Positions 37,094-50,105 of a stretch of 64,000 nucleotides of DNA are shown here, one piece after another. The notes below the pieces were generated by a model that was given only the letters and a program-made list of their open reading frames with translations, ran no database searches and was not told where the DNA came from. The translations under genes were made by a program, and so were the position numbers. Source of the DNA: Blasia pusilla (taxonomy: Eukaryota; Marchantiophyta; Marchantiopsida; Blasiales); assembly GCA_050084515.1 (NCBI GenBank), contig CM114275.1, forward strand, positions 18,910,001 through 18,974,000. Reading direction: 5' to 3'. Every line of letters begins with the position of its first letter. The stretch's first letter is position 1.

Positions 37094-37224
37094 CGGGAGA
37101 TCTTTGACACCCCTATTGACCTAGACAACCTTAAGTCTACCCGGGGTGACCTTTGACACCCATATTAACCTAGACAACCTTAAGTCTACCCGGGGAGATC
37201 TTTGACACCCCTATTTACCTAGTC
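37094..37224. repeat. Tandem repeat, exact 49-bp period, about 2.7 copies
   Basis: CTTTGACACC recurs at 37102, 37151 and 37200. Each unit continues with an ATT(G/A)ACCTAGACAACC-type block and ends TCTACCCGGG. The copies are nearly identical, so the array is young. The reverse complement of its core, GGTGTCAAAG, resembles the GGTGTCAAA core of the 5783-5992 minisatellite. Confidence 0.92.
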
Positions 37225-37229
37225 AACCG

Positions 37230-38790
37230 GATCTTGTACCGAGTTCCCGGGAGGAGCGACGATGGGAAGCACGGACGGAAGCCGGGTTCCCGTCCGGCTG
37301 CCCGGGTGCGGGGTCGCTTGGAGCATGGCGTGTCATTTTCTGTTTCCTACGTATTCGGTTGTGCTGCGTCAGTGGCGGGCGAGGGCCGAGGGCGTACAGA
37401 ACAGGACAGAACAGAGCACAACAGGGTCGGGTGCCATCTTCCTCGTTCTATGGAGGGCAGAGGGGAGGAGTCACGTCGGGAATTCGTCCGGGGCGGACGT
37501 GCGTACTACAGCGTAGAGGGCATGTAGATAGACAATTGGTGGACAATTCGCGGCGTTTCGTGCTCGGATGGCTTACATTCCGAGGTTTAAATGGCGTGCG
37601 GAGGCATGGGGTTGCCTTTTACACGAGAGTACGGAGTGCAGCCGAGAGTTAGGGTAGCTAAGCTGCCGCAGCTGCTGTTGTCCGCCTGGCTGCCCGATGC
37701 GAGGCGAGTATCCGCGGCGATTACTACGTTTGGACAGCTGAGGAGAGTGCACTTCCGTGGCCGGCGTGATATCTGATGAAAGGAGCATTTTATTGTGCAA
37801 TTCGCCCTACCCCATACATGTTTGGACGATCGGAGGCTGGGACCGCCGGTGAGGTGGTTGGATTGTTCGTCCGTTCACGACAGCTGATTATCGAGTATAG
37901 TGGCACATTGTTTGGGCGTATCTGAGACCATGGGCTCCACAGCTCTCTCGCGGAGCAAGTAAGGGACATGTTCTCTAATTATCCGACCATGATACGTGTG
38001 TGGACTGTGAGACTGAGAAGGAGATGTTGTGGAACAGGTTTCTTGGTTGCCTGGATTCATCGATAATTCTCCACGGCAATCAGCTGTAATTATTGTCCAG
38101 TGTCAGCGTATCTTGGTCCAGCACCTAGGCGCAGTTTCTCTCCGGGCTTCGGGTTAGAGACAGAGAACGACTTAATATCTAGTGAATGAACTACACCGAC
38201 ATCTGCCTTCGCTCACGTATACCATGAAGTAGTCACAGAAATTGCGGCTGAGCGGATTATGAGGTCGTCTGGATTGTTCGCCGATGGACCGTACGCAGCC
38301 AGTACAGAGTATCGCATATCGTTCGGGTGTCGCCATCCACTCAGCATCCTTAATAAATTAGCTTGTACACGCGTCGAGGAATTCTTGTCGCTTCTCTCCC
38401 GCTGACGAGAGAGCGGACTACAAGAAGGCGATATGACCGGCAGGTTTAGGACCTCTTGTCACCGATGATTGCCATGCGATTTTAATCTTCATATTCAGTA
38501 GCGTAGACTTAGCACAAGAGGCTGGAGTGGAATTTGGATTACGCAGACAGAAGGATTCTTGGCTCCAGCCTCACAACACACATTACAATCTGTTCTAAAG
38601 GAGGCTCTTCAATTTGGATATGGACGTTGAATGTCAGGAAAGGTTTTCGGGATATCGAGCCCGCCTCGAATGCTGAGAGTGCAGGATTTGTCGTCCTGGT
38701 TTTAAAGAAGAAGATTCAGACACGACGTTCTACCTTCGTTGTTAAGAAATAAAGTATATTCCTGAGCTGTGAAGCTGGCCAAACTCTATC
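37230..38790 (+). promoter_or_regulatory. GC-richer upstream region of the CTLH-domain gene
   Basis: This 1.5 kb is less AT-rich than the DNA to its left and leads into the ATG at 38791. It should hold the promoter and leader, perhaps with a leader intron. No clear TATA box or long conserved frame was found. Confidence 0.35.
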
Positions 38791-41700
38791 ATGGATTCAC
38801 AACCAGTTAATTGGGGCATTCTGGACGCCCTCGTATTGGATTATGGTGAGTTGGAGGAGTTGTTTGAAGTTGAAGACTCCGAATCTTCGCTCCCCCGGGA
38901 TCCCGGTCCTCGTCACATGGTCGAGCTCATCAGGGGTTTAATAGAGTCTGGCCAGATTACGGAGGCTCTCGCGGTTATCGAGCAGCATTTTCCAACAATA
39001 CTGGACGATCCTCGTCTTCTCTTTCGTCTTCACAAGCAGGTCAGTGCGCGATCCGTGTCGTAAGTGCCAACTTCAACAGGCGCCCGCCGAATTCACGCTT
39101 GGAAGCCTGGTGTCACAAACACGTGTCGTCATTTTAAGAGAAGTTCGTTGTCTGGCTTGGTTTTTCCGACGCACACTGAGTATTGAACTGACTGGCTATC
39201 TGCAGAGATTCTTAGAGTTGCTCCGAGGTGGTGAAGGAAGCACGAAAGATGAGGCGATTGCTTGCTCTCGTACCACGTTGGGGCCTTGCGCCCTCAACGC
39301 TTATCCGGTAGACGTCCTTTTGATACATTTGACTCCTGTGCACCTGTGTCAATGGAGGACTATTTTGTTTCGCGTTTTACATGATTGTGTTAGAAGATTC
39401 GCTCAACATTATGTCAAATGTGTCCGTCCCATGTTTGACTCCGATCATTGAATCTAATGTTCCCAGGTCATAATACGAGGGATAGTGAGTTTGGCAAGAG
39501 GCATTCTTGATTTCGCACTAAACCACATTTACAGCAGTTTATTGGAAATCTGCAGATTTCAGATCAAGGCTCGGTTGATATTGATCTTTTGGCTTAGGAA
39601 ACTGGAGTCAAATACTCCAATAACCTCTAGAGTCCTGTATTGCAGGAAGCTTATGAAGAATTCAAGCGAGTTCTGCTAACTCTCATGTATGACAAAGACG
39701 ATCCTTTTTCGCCTGTTACTGACGAGGTAAGCAGCATGTCCTGTTGAGATTTCGGGTAAATCTTCTTGGCTTGTAATTATCAATTTTGCATTATTATTCT
39801 CGTAAGTTTGGGGTTCTTCAGGTTTGTCATCTTTGCGTACAGTTCAGAATAATGGTTATGGTACTTGGTCCTTTTTTACGGTTGTTGCTGAAGTTGCGTT
39901 ATTGTGCACTGTTTAGTAGTGGTCAGAAGTAAGGAGGTCTGAACTGGCAGCAACAATTGCTTCAACTCTGAAGGCACATTTACATGCATACGACCCTGTC
40001 TTTTCTTTGCTACTTCGCTACCTCTTAAGGTGAGTGAAAAGGTGGTACAGTCTGCTGAGTTTTTCCTCTGATAACAGGGTTCTCAAAATTCTGTTGTGTC
40101 TGGAATTGTGCGAGACACTTAGTTTAGGTTCTGTTGCGCTGCAGTACTCTAAACGGGTTTGACCAGCTCGAGAGGTGTCGGAGAGTTTGATATGTTCTTG
40201 ATTTTGGGTCAAATAGTGTGCAGAATGCTTACTGCCTTCAGCGAGGAATGAGCTCTCCAATAGCTGATATTGCTTCATCGCTTTTATCAAAAGATCGAGA
40301 CCCTCCAGCTGCACCTCTTGATAGCCTTCTGGAGGCTCCCAATTATAGAGAGGTAACTGAGCAGAGAAAGTCAAGTGATGGTTTTCATCCACTCTGACTT
40401 AGAGCAAGTTGGACCCGTCAGGTTCCAGTGGGTATGAATTGTGAAAACGTGAACAACTGTTATGAAACACACATGCATGACAGTTGATGTGACTGATTTT
40501 GTTTTTGCTAACTTTATCACCCTATTACTTCATGAAAACTAACTACACAACAGGAAAATAGAATTTTGGTGACATCTTTTGTCGTCGTCTCAAACTTAGC
40601 AATGATTTTTGCAGGCTGATGTACAGGCTTTGACACAAGCAGTTGAGTTGCCAAGGCAAGGGGCAGTGAATAGCCTCAGATACACCCATGGTGACTTGGT
40701 GACTGCATTCAAGGTTTATCTCAAGTTTCTTTTCCTCCGTCTTCCATGTGAGAGTTTCCAAGGGTTGTTGCTGCATGATTGCGTGTTCCTTTTTTCTATA
40801 TTTAGTTGGTACATTAAAGTGGGCCCTCCTGCCAAGCTCTCAGGTGCTGTGATGTTTTGCTTTTCGATCGCAGCTGCATACTGCCGATTTTAGCCTCACC
40901 AGGGACTCAGATTGATGCCATGAACTTACAATCTTTTTGTTGTTGCTGTTGTCCGAGACAGAATGAACTGAGCAGGCTGAGGTTGAATGTGCCTCTTGTG
41001 GATGAATTCGTTCACGAGTATTGTTTGTACAGAGGACTGATTGAAAGGGGACCTATTACATCAGGTAGCAATGAGTCGTCTAGTGACACTATGGCAGCAG
41101 AGCTTACCAGTGTTCTTGCACTTGATGTTGTAAATCTTATCAAGGCAATGGAGGTGAAGAATTCTGCTAGTGATCAGTCCACAGATGTAATGGATGCAGG
41201 AGTGAAAGACAGCACTGTGAGTATTCTTGTGGATCTTCTTGAAACTGAAGAACGTGATGTAGAGTCAATTTGTGCCAATGGCTCAGTAAAGACCCACCTA
41301 AAGCTTAAACCCCAAATCAATGCCAATATAAACATAGAAAGTGACCTTCAGAGTGCAAGAAGTGCTGAAGATGTTGTCATGCAAGACTATGATGAAGGAA
41401 AAGGATGCGACTCCACTGACTTGCCTCAAAATTTGGAAAGCCAAAGGGAGGATGAACAATTTCGGACTTGTGGAGCCTGCAGTACAAGTGGTCAATCGCT
41501 CTCAGGTTGCAATGACATTCACACAGCAGGTCTAGGAAATGGGATTGGAAGAGGGAATGGAACTGTGCCTTCAACAGTCTGGCGAAGATGGAGAGGAAGG
41601 AGACCTTTAGTTAGTGCTGATTTCTGTGAGGGTTCTGGGAAGGAGATATCTGACAAGAGCCAGCAGCCGCATCCAAGTTTAGAGCTTCCACAAATGTCAA

Positions 41701-44588
41701 ATCTTGGTGATCTTCAAGAAATGAAAATTGGTGTTGAAAAGCAGCAGGTAATCATGGCTATTCTAATTTTGTGACTCTGGATGAATACGCTTGTTTGTAA
41801 ACAGTCATTAAATTTCAGTGCCATAAATTTTCGATCTAGAGTCAAAATGGTAAGGGTAGGCACTACCAAAATTTTGGATATTATGCAGATTGCTTTCGAT
41901 TAAGAGGGCGGTAGTGCAACGACTTGTCATTTTGAGGTGGGGCAAATACTTGTGATTTTGCAGCCTCTAAAATGAGGGTTCAAATCTGAAAAAAATTTGT
42001 TATTGCTCCTACAACGCTGGAAGACCAATTTAGCAAGTCTTCTTTCACTCCAATTGAAATGAATCCTGTATCATTTCTTGATCCAGTACATGGGATGCAT
42101 TGTCTGGAAAGGAGATGATTTTGCTCTCCAATGAAATTATTCGAGAGAATAAGAGCAAAGTCACTTGCTGCAGTCAAGAAACGGGCTTATTGAGATCTGG
42201 ATGGACTCAGTAATGCTTACAGATAGAGCTGGCTCAACGGATGTGTTTACTATGAAGAGGTTGTGTTCTATAAGGAGTGCCAGCTGTGGCCTTGTGACCA
42301 TAGAAACTAGGAAGAGAGTGGTATTTTCAGGATTTTGAAGTTCTTATATTCTCTGGATGCTTAAGGAGTCTCAAAATGCCTAGAAATGGATATAAGTTCT
42401 CATCATACGGAGCCTTGAAACAGTGCTGGGTGTTGCCATATATTCCCATTTCAAGGAGCCATCCTCTACCTATTCAAAACTTTTCAGGAGCAGGACTTTT
42501 CTTCCACCTTTGAAGCATGTACAAGCTGTAGTTTTTTTGAGATATATTGTACAAATGTCCAATTTTAATCTTTCAGAGGAGGAAGTGGGGTATGGTCCTT
42601 GCTTTAAAAGGATATACTTTCTCTCATTCTGTACTGTATTAATACCTGCTGTTGCGCGACTTATTTGAGTCTCTTTGTATCATCAAGTTGAGCCCCAGGA
42701 TGTGCTCCGATTGGTTTGCAATAATTCTCCTTGCCAGTACCACCTACAAATGAAAGGGAAGGATTAATCTATGTGTGTTAAATACCTGCCTTTAAAGTAC
42801 CCATGTTGATAGGCTTTCATAGTGTCAATATTAGTCAAACTTTCAGTTTGCTTAGATTATCTGACGTGTACTTATGAAGCCTTTTTCCATTTCTTATGGT
42901 ACCCTTTTGTGCTTTCATGTGCAGTAGAAATTACGTTCAAATACGTAAGTTTCTACATCAGTTTGTGGTTGCTAGAGGAGAACTAGTAGAACAGTTACCT
43001 TATTGGAACAGTACTGTGTGCCATCCGTCTTACATGATCAGGCACATGAGGCTATAGCAAGTAAGTATTGCAATTCAAGTCCCATTGCCCTTGTGGGTCC
43101 TTGTGGACAATAAATCAGGCCATTCATTCTGTGACTTAGTCAATTTCTTTGGACGCCCATGTCTTCCAGTTCTTGCACGATCTGTCCTTCAGTCCTTCAG
43201 TCCTGCCAGAGTTCCAGAATTTTTGATAACGTCGCCTCTTTGGGTCTTCATCAACAATTAATCGCTGTGTTGATTTAGTATCTTCTGTTCCCCGTCTCGG
43301 GCGAACGTCTGGAACGAGTAGCTGTTGTTGCATGACCCTCCTGTTTCCCTGTTTCCCTGTGGACAATGGATCATTTCATTCATTTATTCTCTTCATCAGT
43401 AGAACTTGCACAGTTTCTTATGCTGTATGCAATCGGCTTGCAAATATTCCTGATTTATCTCACGAACCCTAAAAATTAACTAAGGCTCTTGTTGGTAATA
43501 GAAACACTCCAGTAGTTGCAGGCTGTCCCTCTTTTAGTCAAGTTGATTGTCAGCTGCCAATATTCTTGATAAGTGGCATCTTTTACATTTCATTGTGTTT
43601 TTCTCTCCTTGTGGTGATGTTCAATCATAAGGAGGAGGCAAGATTAAATTGAAACTGGTATTTACGGGTAAAGATCCCTTGGTTGTCCATGTACACCCAT
43701 GCCAGGATTGAATTCTTAGATGATCGCATGTGGAATGCTGACATCAAGAAGATTACTTAGAAAGCTCGCATGAAGATTAGGTTTGACTGGGTTCCTTCAC
43801 TGGCAATGTCACATCCAAAGTACAATTCTCTGCCATTCTGAATACAGTTTACCCTTTGTCAAATGTGGCATTGGAGTTTGAGTTGCTAAGACCAAACAAA
43901 GGTACAGGCTTGAAGCTGTGCAGCTTAAAGTATTATGCATAGATATCAGCCTTCTCACTAACCGCCAAAGTTGTGGTAAGATGTAAATTTGGAGTGGAGG
44001 CAATGGAGGATAGGTGGGACATCTCCAAATTAACTACAACAAATAGCAAGAAATAAACACAAATAGCAAGAACCTGTTGGGAAGTAGCTAAGTTGGTTTC
44101 ATCAGAGCTGTTTATCAAATCCAGTAGACTAGATGAACGGCCCAAGCTGCTGCCGCACTGGTATGCAATGTCTTTCGGGGATCCCAGTCTGTTGAGGTAG
44201 ATGATGTTGTAAGAAGTTTCTTTGCTAATACCTGGAAGCTTGCATCGACATTCTATAGTAATCACTCACACTACGAGAGAGAGTCTTTCCTCTGATATGG
44301 TACCTTCCATGCTTTTCCCTACCCAAACCCTCCCTCTACACACGTCCCAGTCTAAAGCGCCATCTAAGTAGGGTCTATGGTTGCAATGCCATGACATTCT
44401 CTACGTAAAGAATATAGCTCCTTCCACTTGTTTCTCATCTTCTTTTTTTTTCCCCTTGATATGGTGCTTTCTATGCTTTTTCCTCCCTCTATTCCCCTCC
44501 CAGTCTCTATCGCCGTGTAAGTGGGGTGTATGGTTGCAATGCAATGCGATGACATTCACTACCTAATGTGCACAGCTTACCCCCCCCC

Positions 44589-44621
<33 letters not shown>

Positions 44622-46588
44622 GTTTCTCATCTTTCATTTTTTTTCCTCCTGAAGTTCTACCTTCATGATTGGTATTTGCAATTCAGTAAAAATGGGAATG
44701 TGCGTTTCCAAGTATTACTTTGCCTTTGTATCTATTGTTGTGTGAATTTATTCAAAAAGCAAGAGAAGTGTTTAGGGAAAACTTTTCTCAATTACTGACT
44801 TCCACTCTTTTCATGTTTTCTAGGAGCCACCAGACAATATTTTTGAAACTTATGGACGAGCACGGGCAATTCGTCAATTGGCTTGTGAAGGGAAGACAGA
44901 GGAAGTAATACGAGAAGTTCAGCGTTTACACCCAAAATTCTTTGAACATAATCCACACTTGCTCTTCCAGCTGAAACAGGTATTGCAAGAGCTTGAGACA
45001 ATCTTTGTCAGATAGTTAATAAGAGTACTTTTCGGCAAGATTTGGGCTTGTATCAAAATAAAGAAAAGGGATGATTTTCTGGAAAGTTAAAATGTGTATG
45101 ATGTGTGTAGGTAGAGTTCCTGAAGCTCGTTGCAGATGGAAGTTACCCTGAAGCACTACGAGTGGCACGTGCTGACCTTGGTCCACTGGCTGCCAAATAT
45201 TCGGAGCTGCTGAAGCCTTTGAAGGAAACGCTTTTGGCTCTAGCCCGACCATGTGGGGAACTTCCACTGAAGCCCACACCACCAGTGGTACTAGCTGCTG
45301 CTCTTCAGGTAAGATGGAAAGAATATACATGTTCTGTGCGATAAAGAATAGTAAAGTGGATGATATGTTCGAACCTTTTCTCCAGGTGTCGTAAAGTAGG
45401 TGACGAACCTTTATGTTGTTCACAGCTGTAACTTTGTTGAAGTCTCTTCATTTCCTATACAACAAACACCTCCAGGGAACTCAGCGCAGTTTTCAGGCTG
45501 TAGAGGGAAGTCTCTAGTTTGTCTAGGGCAAGGTCATGATAAGGTATTTGGGAATTTGCAGATTGGCTGAGTTTGCAAGCACCATTGTATTTACTGAGTG
45601 TTTGATTATGTGGATATGCTTAAGGTAATAATGACACAATGCTGTCCCCGGAATCCTGATCTGAGGTATACATGAAAGGGTACCACAAATGGAAAATCAC
45701 GGATTTGAAGAGGCATTTCTTCACATACAAAGGTTTCTCAAAATTGTGATTTAGGACTCACGCGGTTCATGGTCCTGGCGCAGGTGGCACTTGGTGCCAG
45801 TCTAGGAATTGCAGAGCCCCAATTGATGAAAGTCATGAGAAGCTGTCTGTATATGCACACAGAGTGGTTTAAGCTGCAAATGTGCTCTGATCGTTTTGAA
45901 GAGCTCCTGAGAATCAATGTTCTAAAAGAAATGGAAGCAAATTCTTCTGGTTCAACGGGTGTTGAGGCAAAAGTGGAATCTGGAGTTGGTTCAGGTTCTC
46001 AAACTATCAATGACCCGAGCTGTGCAAGATCAGGGGATGGAAGTGGGAGTCAGCAATCAGAATCATCAAGAGAGGGACTTCCGTTTGATGAAATGTCCAT
46101 ACTGACCATCATGGCAAGTATCTCCATGTATTTGTGAAGAAAATAAGAGTGAGAAAATAGTGTGTACCCCAAGTCATTAGCTCAAGTCAACAAGAGCAGT
46201 TTGTAGAGAAACTGACGACCATTCATACTGTTGCTTCAGGGAGTGAGTGATAAGTAATTATGCTGAAAGGCTTGTGTGTATAAGAACTGAAGTCCTTTGT
46301 TTGCAGCGTATCTGCCTACTCCTTTTATTTGAGTTTTATTAGTCTAGCGGAATAAATCACTTCTCGTCAATGTGGATGCTTCAAATCTGCATGATCAGGA
46401 ACTTGAGGAAGTTGGAAGTTGGTCAAAATATGGTGAACATGTGCTTGATCAAATGTGGTTGATGTCAACATCTGATGGTTGCTTCAACTGATTTGCAGGA
46501 GTGGATGGCACTGTCAAGAGGAGATGCAATACAGCTACTCACTCAATACGATGGAAGTGTAGACAGTGTATTTGCGAACCTCATCTAG
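38791..46588 (+). CDS. CTLH/CRA (RanBPM-type) domain protein, 11 exons
   Basis: Exons: 38791-39039, 39206-39307, 39646-39726, 39920-40029, 40217-40352, 40615-40713, 40962-41747, 44824-44979, 45111-45308, 45784-46113, 46499-46588. The join is 2337 nt, giving 778 residues. It matches a plant family annotated as LisH and RanBPM domain protein. There are two CTLH/CRA modules: about 40-145 (LDDPRLLFRLHKQRFLELLR, CALNAYPEAYEEFKRVLL) and about 530-690 (FFEHNPHLLFQLKQVEFLKL, YSELLKPLKETLLALARP, GIAEPQLMKVMRSCLYMHTE). The middle (exon 7) is acidic and poorly conserved. The last 30 residues (LSRGDAIQLLTQYDGSVDSV) look UBA-like. CTLH/CRA domains mediate assembly of RanBPM/GID-type complexes; no SPRY or RING domain is present. 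The last intron starts with GC. The gene appears intact. Confidence 0.92.
41748..44823 (+). other. Large intron 7 of the CTLH-domain gene
   Basis: At 3.1 kb it is about eight times longer than the gene's other introns. It contains a SINE-like segment (about 41900-42000), a 165-bp tandem duplication (44293 to about 44640) and a (C)10(A)30 run. No separate gene was recognised within it. Confidence 0.7.
44293..44645. repeat. 165-bp tandem duplication with (C)10(A)30 insertion
   Basis: Copy 1 starts TGATATGGTACCTTCCATGC at 44293 and copy 2 starts TGATATGGTGCTTTCTATGC at 44458. Both contain ATGGTTGCAATGC, GATGACATTC or ATGACATTCT, and TGTTTCTCATCTT. Copy 2 is interrupted by ten C (44580-44589) and thirty A (44590-44619). 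Confidence 0.8.
46114..46498 (+). other. GC-AG intron (intron 10 of the CTLH-domain gene)
   Basis: The reading frame and family conservation (LTIM joined to EWMALSRGDA) require the exon to end at 46113 before GCAAGT. Using the GT four bases later would shift the frame. The acceptor is TTTGCAG. GC-AG introns are a small known class of U2 introns with a strong GCAAGT donor. Confidence 0.85.
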
Positions 46589-48284
46589 AGTCTACACTCG
46601 AGGATCCTCTCAGCAAGATTTGTTTGGCAAGTCTTAACCTCTCCATATAGTCTTCACCTTTGTACAAACATTCCATCCAGGGTCTCAGTAGCTCTACAGT
46701 TTACAAAGATGTCCCAGTGTCAGTGATGCGCACAGTTCCTCATATATATAATGTTAAATTGAGTTACCTGTTTCATCGCACTTACTGGATCTCAGTGGCT
46801 AGCAGTATACTGCTGAAGCAAGTCTGGCGAATAAGCAAGGCTTGCAAGATGAAGTTCACTGGTGTAGCATTGCTCAGGGAGGTTCCAATGTATCCTGTAT
46901 TCTCTCGCACTGCCAGTACTGTATCACCTGTGAATTCATTGTATCATTAGTGCGGCTGTCTCGTGGCTCTGACCAGTAATGTCAAGCTGAAGAGAATTCT
47001 AGCTGCTTTGAATAATCCAATAGAAACTGCAGACAAGAGTAGCTTGTAAACCTGCAATGATAACGGGAGCAACTGTGTTTTGGTCGGAGTTATGCGGTGG
47101 AGATGTGTTTATTGTCTGCTCCGTTCTGTCTAGTATTGTACTGTCTGAATGCCGGGTGTGCCAGAGAGTTGAAGGTCACTTAAAAAGTCTGATACTGACT
47201 AGAATTTTTCTGAAATATGAGGAACTTGCTGCACTCAGCATGGCAGATTCACACTAAGAAAAGGCAGTGAGTGGGATTTTGTCACAGGGAATCTTGATCA
47301 ATGCACTAACAAAGACCCAACACATTATTTTGGGTGGAATTTCACCAGAACCTCCGTTGGGATGGGCTGAATGGAAGAAATTGACTAAAGAAAACTGATG
47401 CGCAAAGAGGAGACTACCGACTGGAAGAATAGTCGTCATGAGTATCATAGAGAAAATTACTGTCACGTGAGAAATGACAGAAAATTACTGTGATGTGAAG
47501 TGAAGAGTGGGAAGAGTCAATTCCCACATGACAGTTCGTTTCATCGCACACATGAATCCAACCTAATTGTTAAGCTAACTGTTGAACGTCACTAAATTAG
47601 AAATGGTGGATTTCTACTTGTCGATGATGACAAAATACAGGCGGGTGCAAGATTTGCCAGGCCTACTCTTGTAGGCACTGAAGTTACGTATCTACTTCCG
47701 AGCTCGCCACTTTATTTTTGGGAGGAAACAGATACGTTTGCGGTTGGTGGATGAGAGCATGTAATTAGGGTTTTGAAAGTGGAGATGATAATGGAGACTT
47801 GATAAGTTCTGTATAATCTTAGGTTCCATAAGTTCGTTTTTTCAATCTCGAATTTTTCGTCCTCACTGTTCTTACTATTTGGTGGTCATATCACAAAGTT
47901 GACCTCCGTGCGCCTGGGCATGGCTGTAGAATTTTAAATGCAATGAATTGCGGGGCATTCTGTACATGACTGGACTCCGATAAAGTGTCCAAAGGATTTT
48001 TCGTGTTGCTTTCAGTACATGCGGGTCTAATATAGTGGCCTTCATTTATGTCGAAAATAGTGGTGAGGTTGTTTGTTGTCTCAAAATATTGGACGTTATT
48101 TTTTCTTCGATCCCCTCCTATGGTGCAGCCAAATTTCTTCCATTATTTTCTCACAAGTGTTTCATGCCTGATAAATTTGGTCTTTATTCTTTTCACAGCT
48201 ATTGGTGTAATGATTATTATTATTTTTCCAAATGAATACATCTATCTAAGTAATAATTGGCGACCTCATACGCGAGTGAGATAA
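46589..48284. other. 3' flank of the CTLH-domain gene
   Basis: Untranslated region and intergenic DNA with short frames only. Nothing recognisable as a gene. Confidence 0.45.
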
Positions 48285-49046
48285 TATGACAAAACAGGCA
48301 ACATGTCTGAATTTTGTTGTTTGATATTAGATGAGTAAAAATAGATAGGGATAGATAAAATGGATAGGGATCTGAGTGGAGTAAAAAATTCAAAAAATTA
48401 TTATTTAATATTAAAACGGGTCATTATAAATATTAATAAAGTGGAATAATTATGAGAAATAACCAAAATTCATATTTGATGCAAAGGAAAAATGAATTTT
48501 AATGGTGAAAGTATAAATTTTGTTTAAATTTTATGGAAGGTTAAAATTCTTTTTGGGATTGGAATATCATTTAAATTTTAATGGAGGATTGTAAATACTT
48601 AGAAGAATGAAATGTTATTACTCTTCTAAAATTTTATAAAATAAAAATTATATTTTAAAATTTGAAAATAATAATGTGATTATTTTAAAAATATATAATA
48701 ATTTATATGTAATATTTTGGGAAAGGAAAATGATTTTGTTAAATAAAATTAACTAAAATTTAGTTAGTGAATATTAATTGGGTGGGAATAGTGGAAGGGG
48801 AAGATTAGTTATTGTTCAAATTTTCACGGAGGAATGAAATTATTTAGGGTAGATAGGAATGATTTAAAGATATAATATTCTTACTCTTTTAAGATTAAAA
48901 AAAGTGGAAATTAAACTTAAAATTTGAAATTGAATATAATTTCAAATTTTAAGTATAATTAAAAAACTATGATTAAAACCTATTTTTTGAGGCCCTTCTA
49001 TTGAGAAAGTCTTTTTCACATGTGCATCGCACGGGCAACATTCTAG
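48285..49046 (+). repeat. AT-rich repeat, copy 1, with Helitron-like 3' end
   Basis: It shares ordered blocks with 49199-50105, including GGCAACATGT or GGTAACATGT at the start, a GATAGG/GATAGGTAG region, AATTTTAATGGAG, and CTCTTTTAAGATT plus AAAATTTGAAATT near the end. The right end carries GTGC-ATC-GCAC and then CATTCTAG before T, as in Helitrons. Confidence 0.6.
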
Positions 49047-49198
49047 TACTATTAACAGAGAAGCATTTTTTCAATGGCCACACATGAGATTTCAACAGGT
49101 GGCATGGTAGGGGAAGGGTACAGGGATGGCTAGGGGAGGGGGCATTCAAGTAACGGGGTCTTTAGGGGAAGGGGTAGGGGAGGGGATGGGGCATTCAA

Positions 49199-50105
49199 AT
49201 AATAATAGTAGGTAACATGTTTGAATTTTACTATTTGAACCACATTAGATGGGTAGACATAGATAGGTAGAAAAAATCCATAGGGATTTGAATGGAATTG
49301 AAAATTATTTTATTTAGTAATTATTATTTTATTTAAGATTATAATAGTTGATTATAAATATTAAAAAATGGAATAATTTTGATAAAGAATTTTTTATAAT
49401 CTGCATCTTAATTCACTTGTGATGGAAAAGGGAAATAAATTTTAATGGAGATTGGAAGGCTGCCTTTCTAAAGGGAACCTTTTTAAATTTTGAAGGGTGC
49501 TTTTGTGAAAGGATATTCATTTAAATTTACGCCGAAACGATGGGTGCTAAAATGGAAAGCTAAAATTATTTAGGGGATTGGAATATCATTTAAATTTGAA
49601 TGTACTATTGTAATTCCTTAGAAGAGTGAAATTTTATTACTCTTCTAAGATTTTAGAAACTAAGAATTACATTTAAAATTTGAAATGAATGATGTGATTA
49701 TTTTTAAAATTAATCATATTAATTTACATGTGATATTTTGAGAAATGAAAATAAATTTGAATGGAAAAAGAAAATGATCATTTTCTTTTTCCATTAAAAT
49801 TTCAATTCAAAGTTCTTCATGAATTAAAATTCATTAAGAACTTTTTTAGTGAATGTAATTTTGGTGGGAAGAGTAAAAGAGGAAGAATAATTATTGTTGG
49901 AACTTTTTGGGAGGAATGTAATTATTTAGGGGAGATGGATATTATTTTCTTACTCTTTTAAGATTTATAAAGTGGAAATTATACTTAAAATTTGAAATTA
50001 AATATATTTTAAAATGTTAAGTATAATTAAAAAAATACCATCGACATCTGTTTTTAAGCCATTGTATTGAGGAAAATGTGTTAGGCATACATGACACGAG
50101 CAACA
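49199..50105 (+). repeat. AT-rich repeat, copy 2
   Basis: A diverged copy of 48285-49046 in the same orientation, with extra sequence including a 36-bp perfect palindrome (49760-49795). Its right end (CACGAGCAACA) runs straight into the Helitron-like element at 50106. Confidence 0.6.
49760..49795. repeat. Perfect 36-bp palindrome without a loop
   Basis: The left half AATGGAAAAAGAAAATGA is followed at once by its exact reverse complement. Nothing separates the halves. Confidence 0.95.

Noticed and set aside
37094-37224. CRISPR or centromere-type satellite
   Set aside because: Fewer than three units and no spacers. It is a small local tandem repeat.
41890-42010. Functional tRNA gene
   Set aside because: Only box-like motifs are present. 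No cloverleaf can be drawn.
43136-43366. 76-codon minus-strand frame in intron 7
   Set aside because: Basic, low-information peptide without similarity to a known family. Most likely chance.
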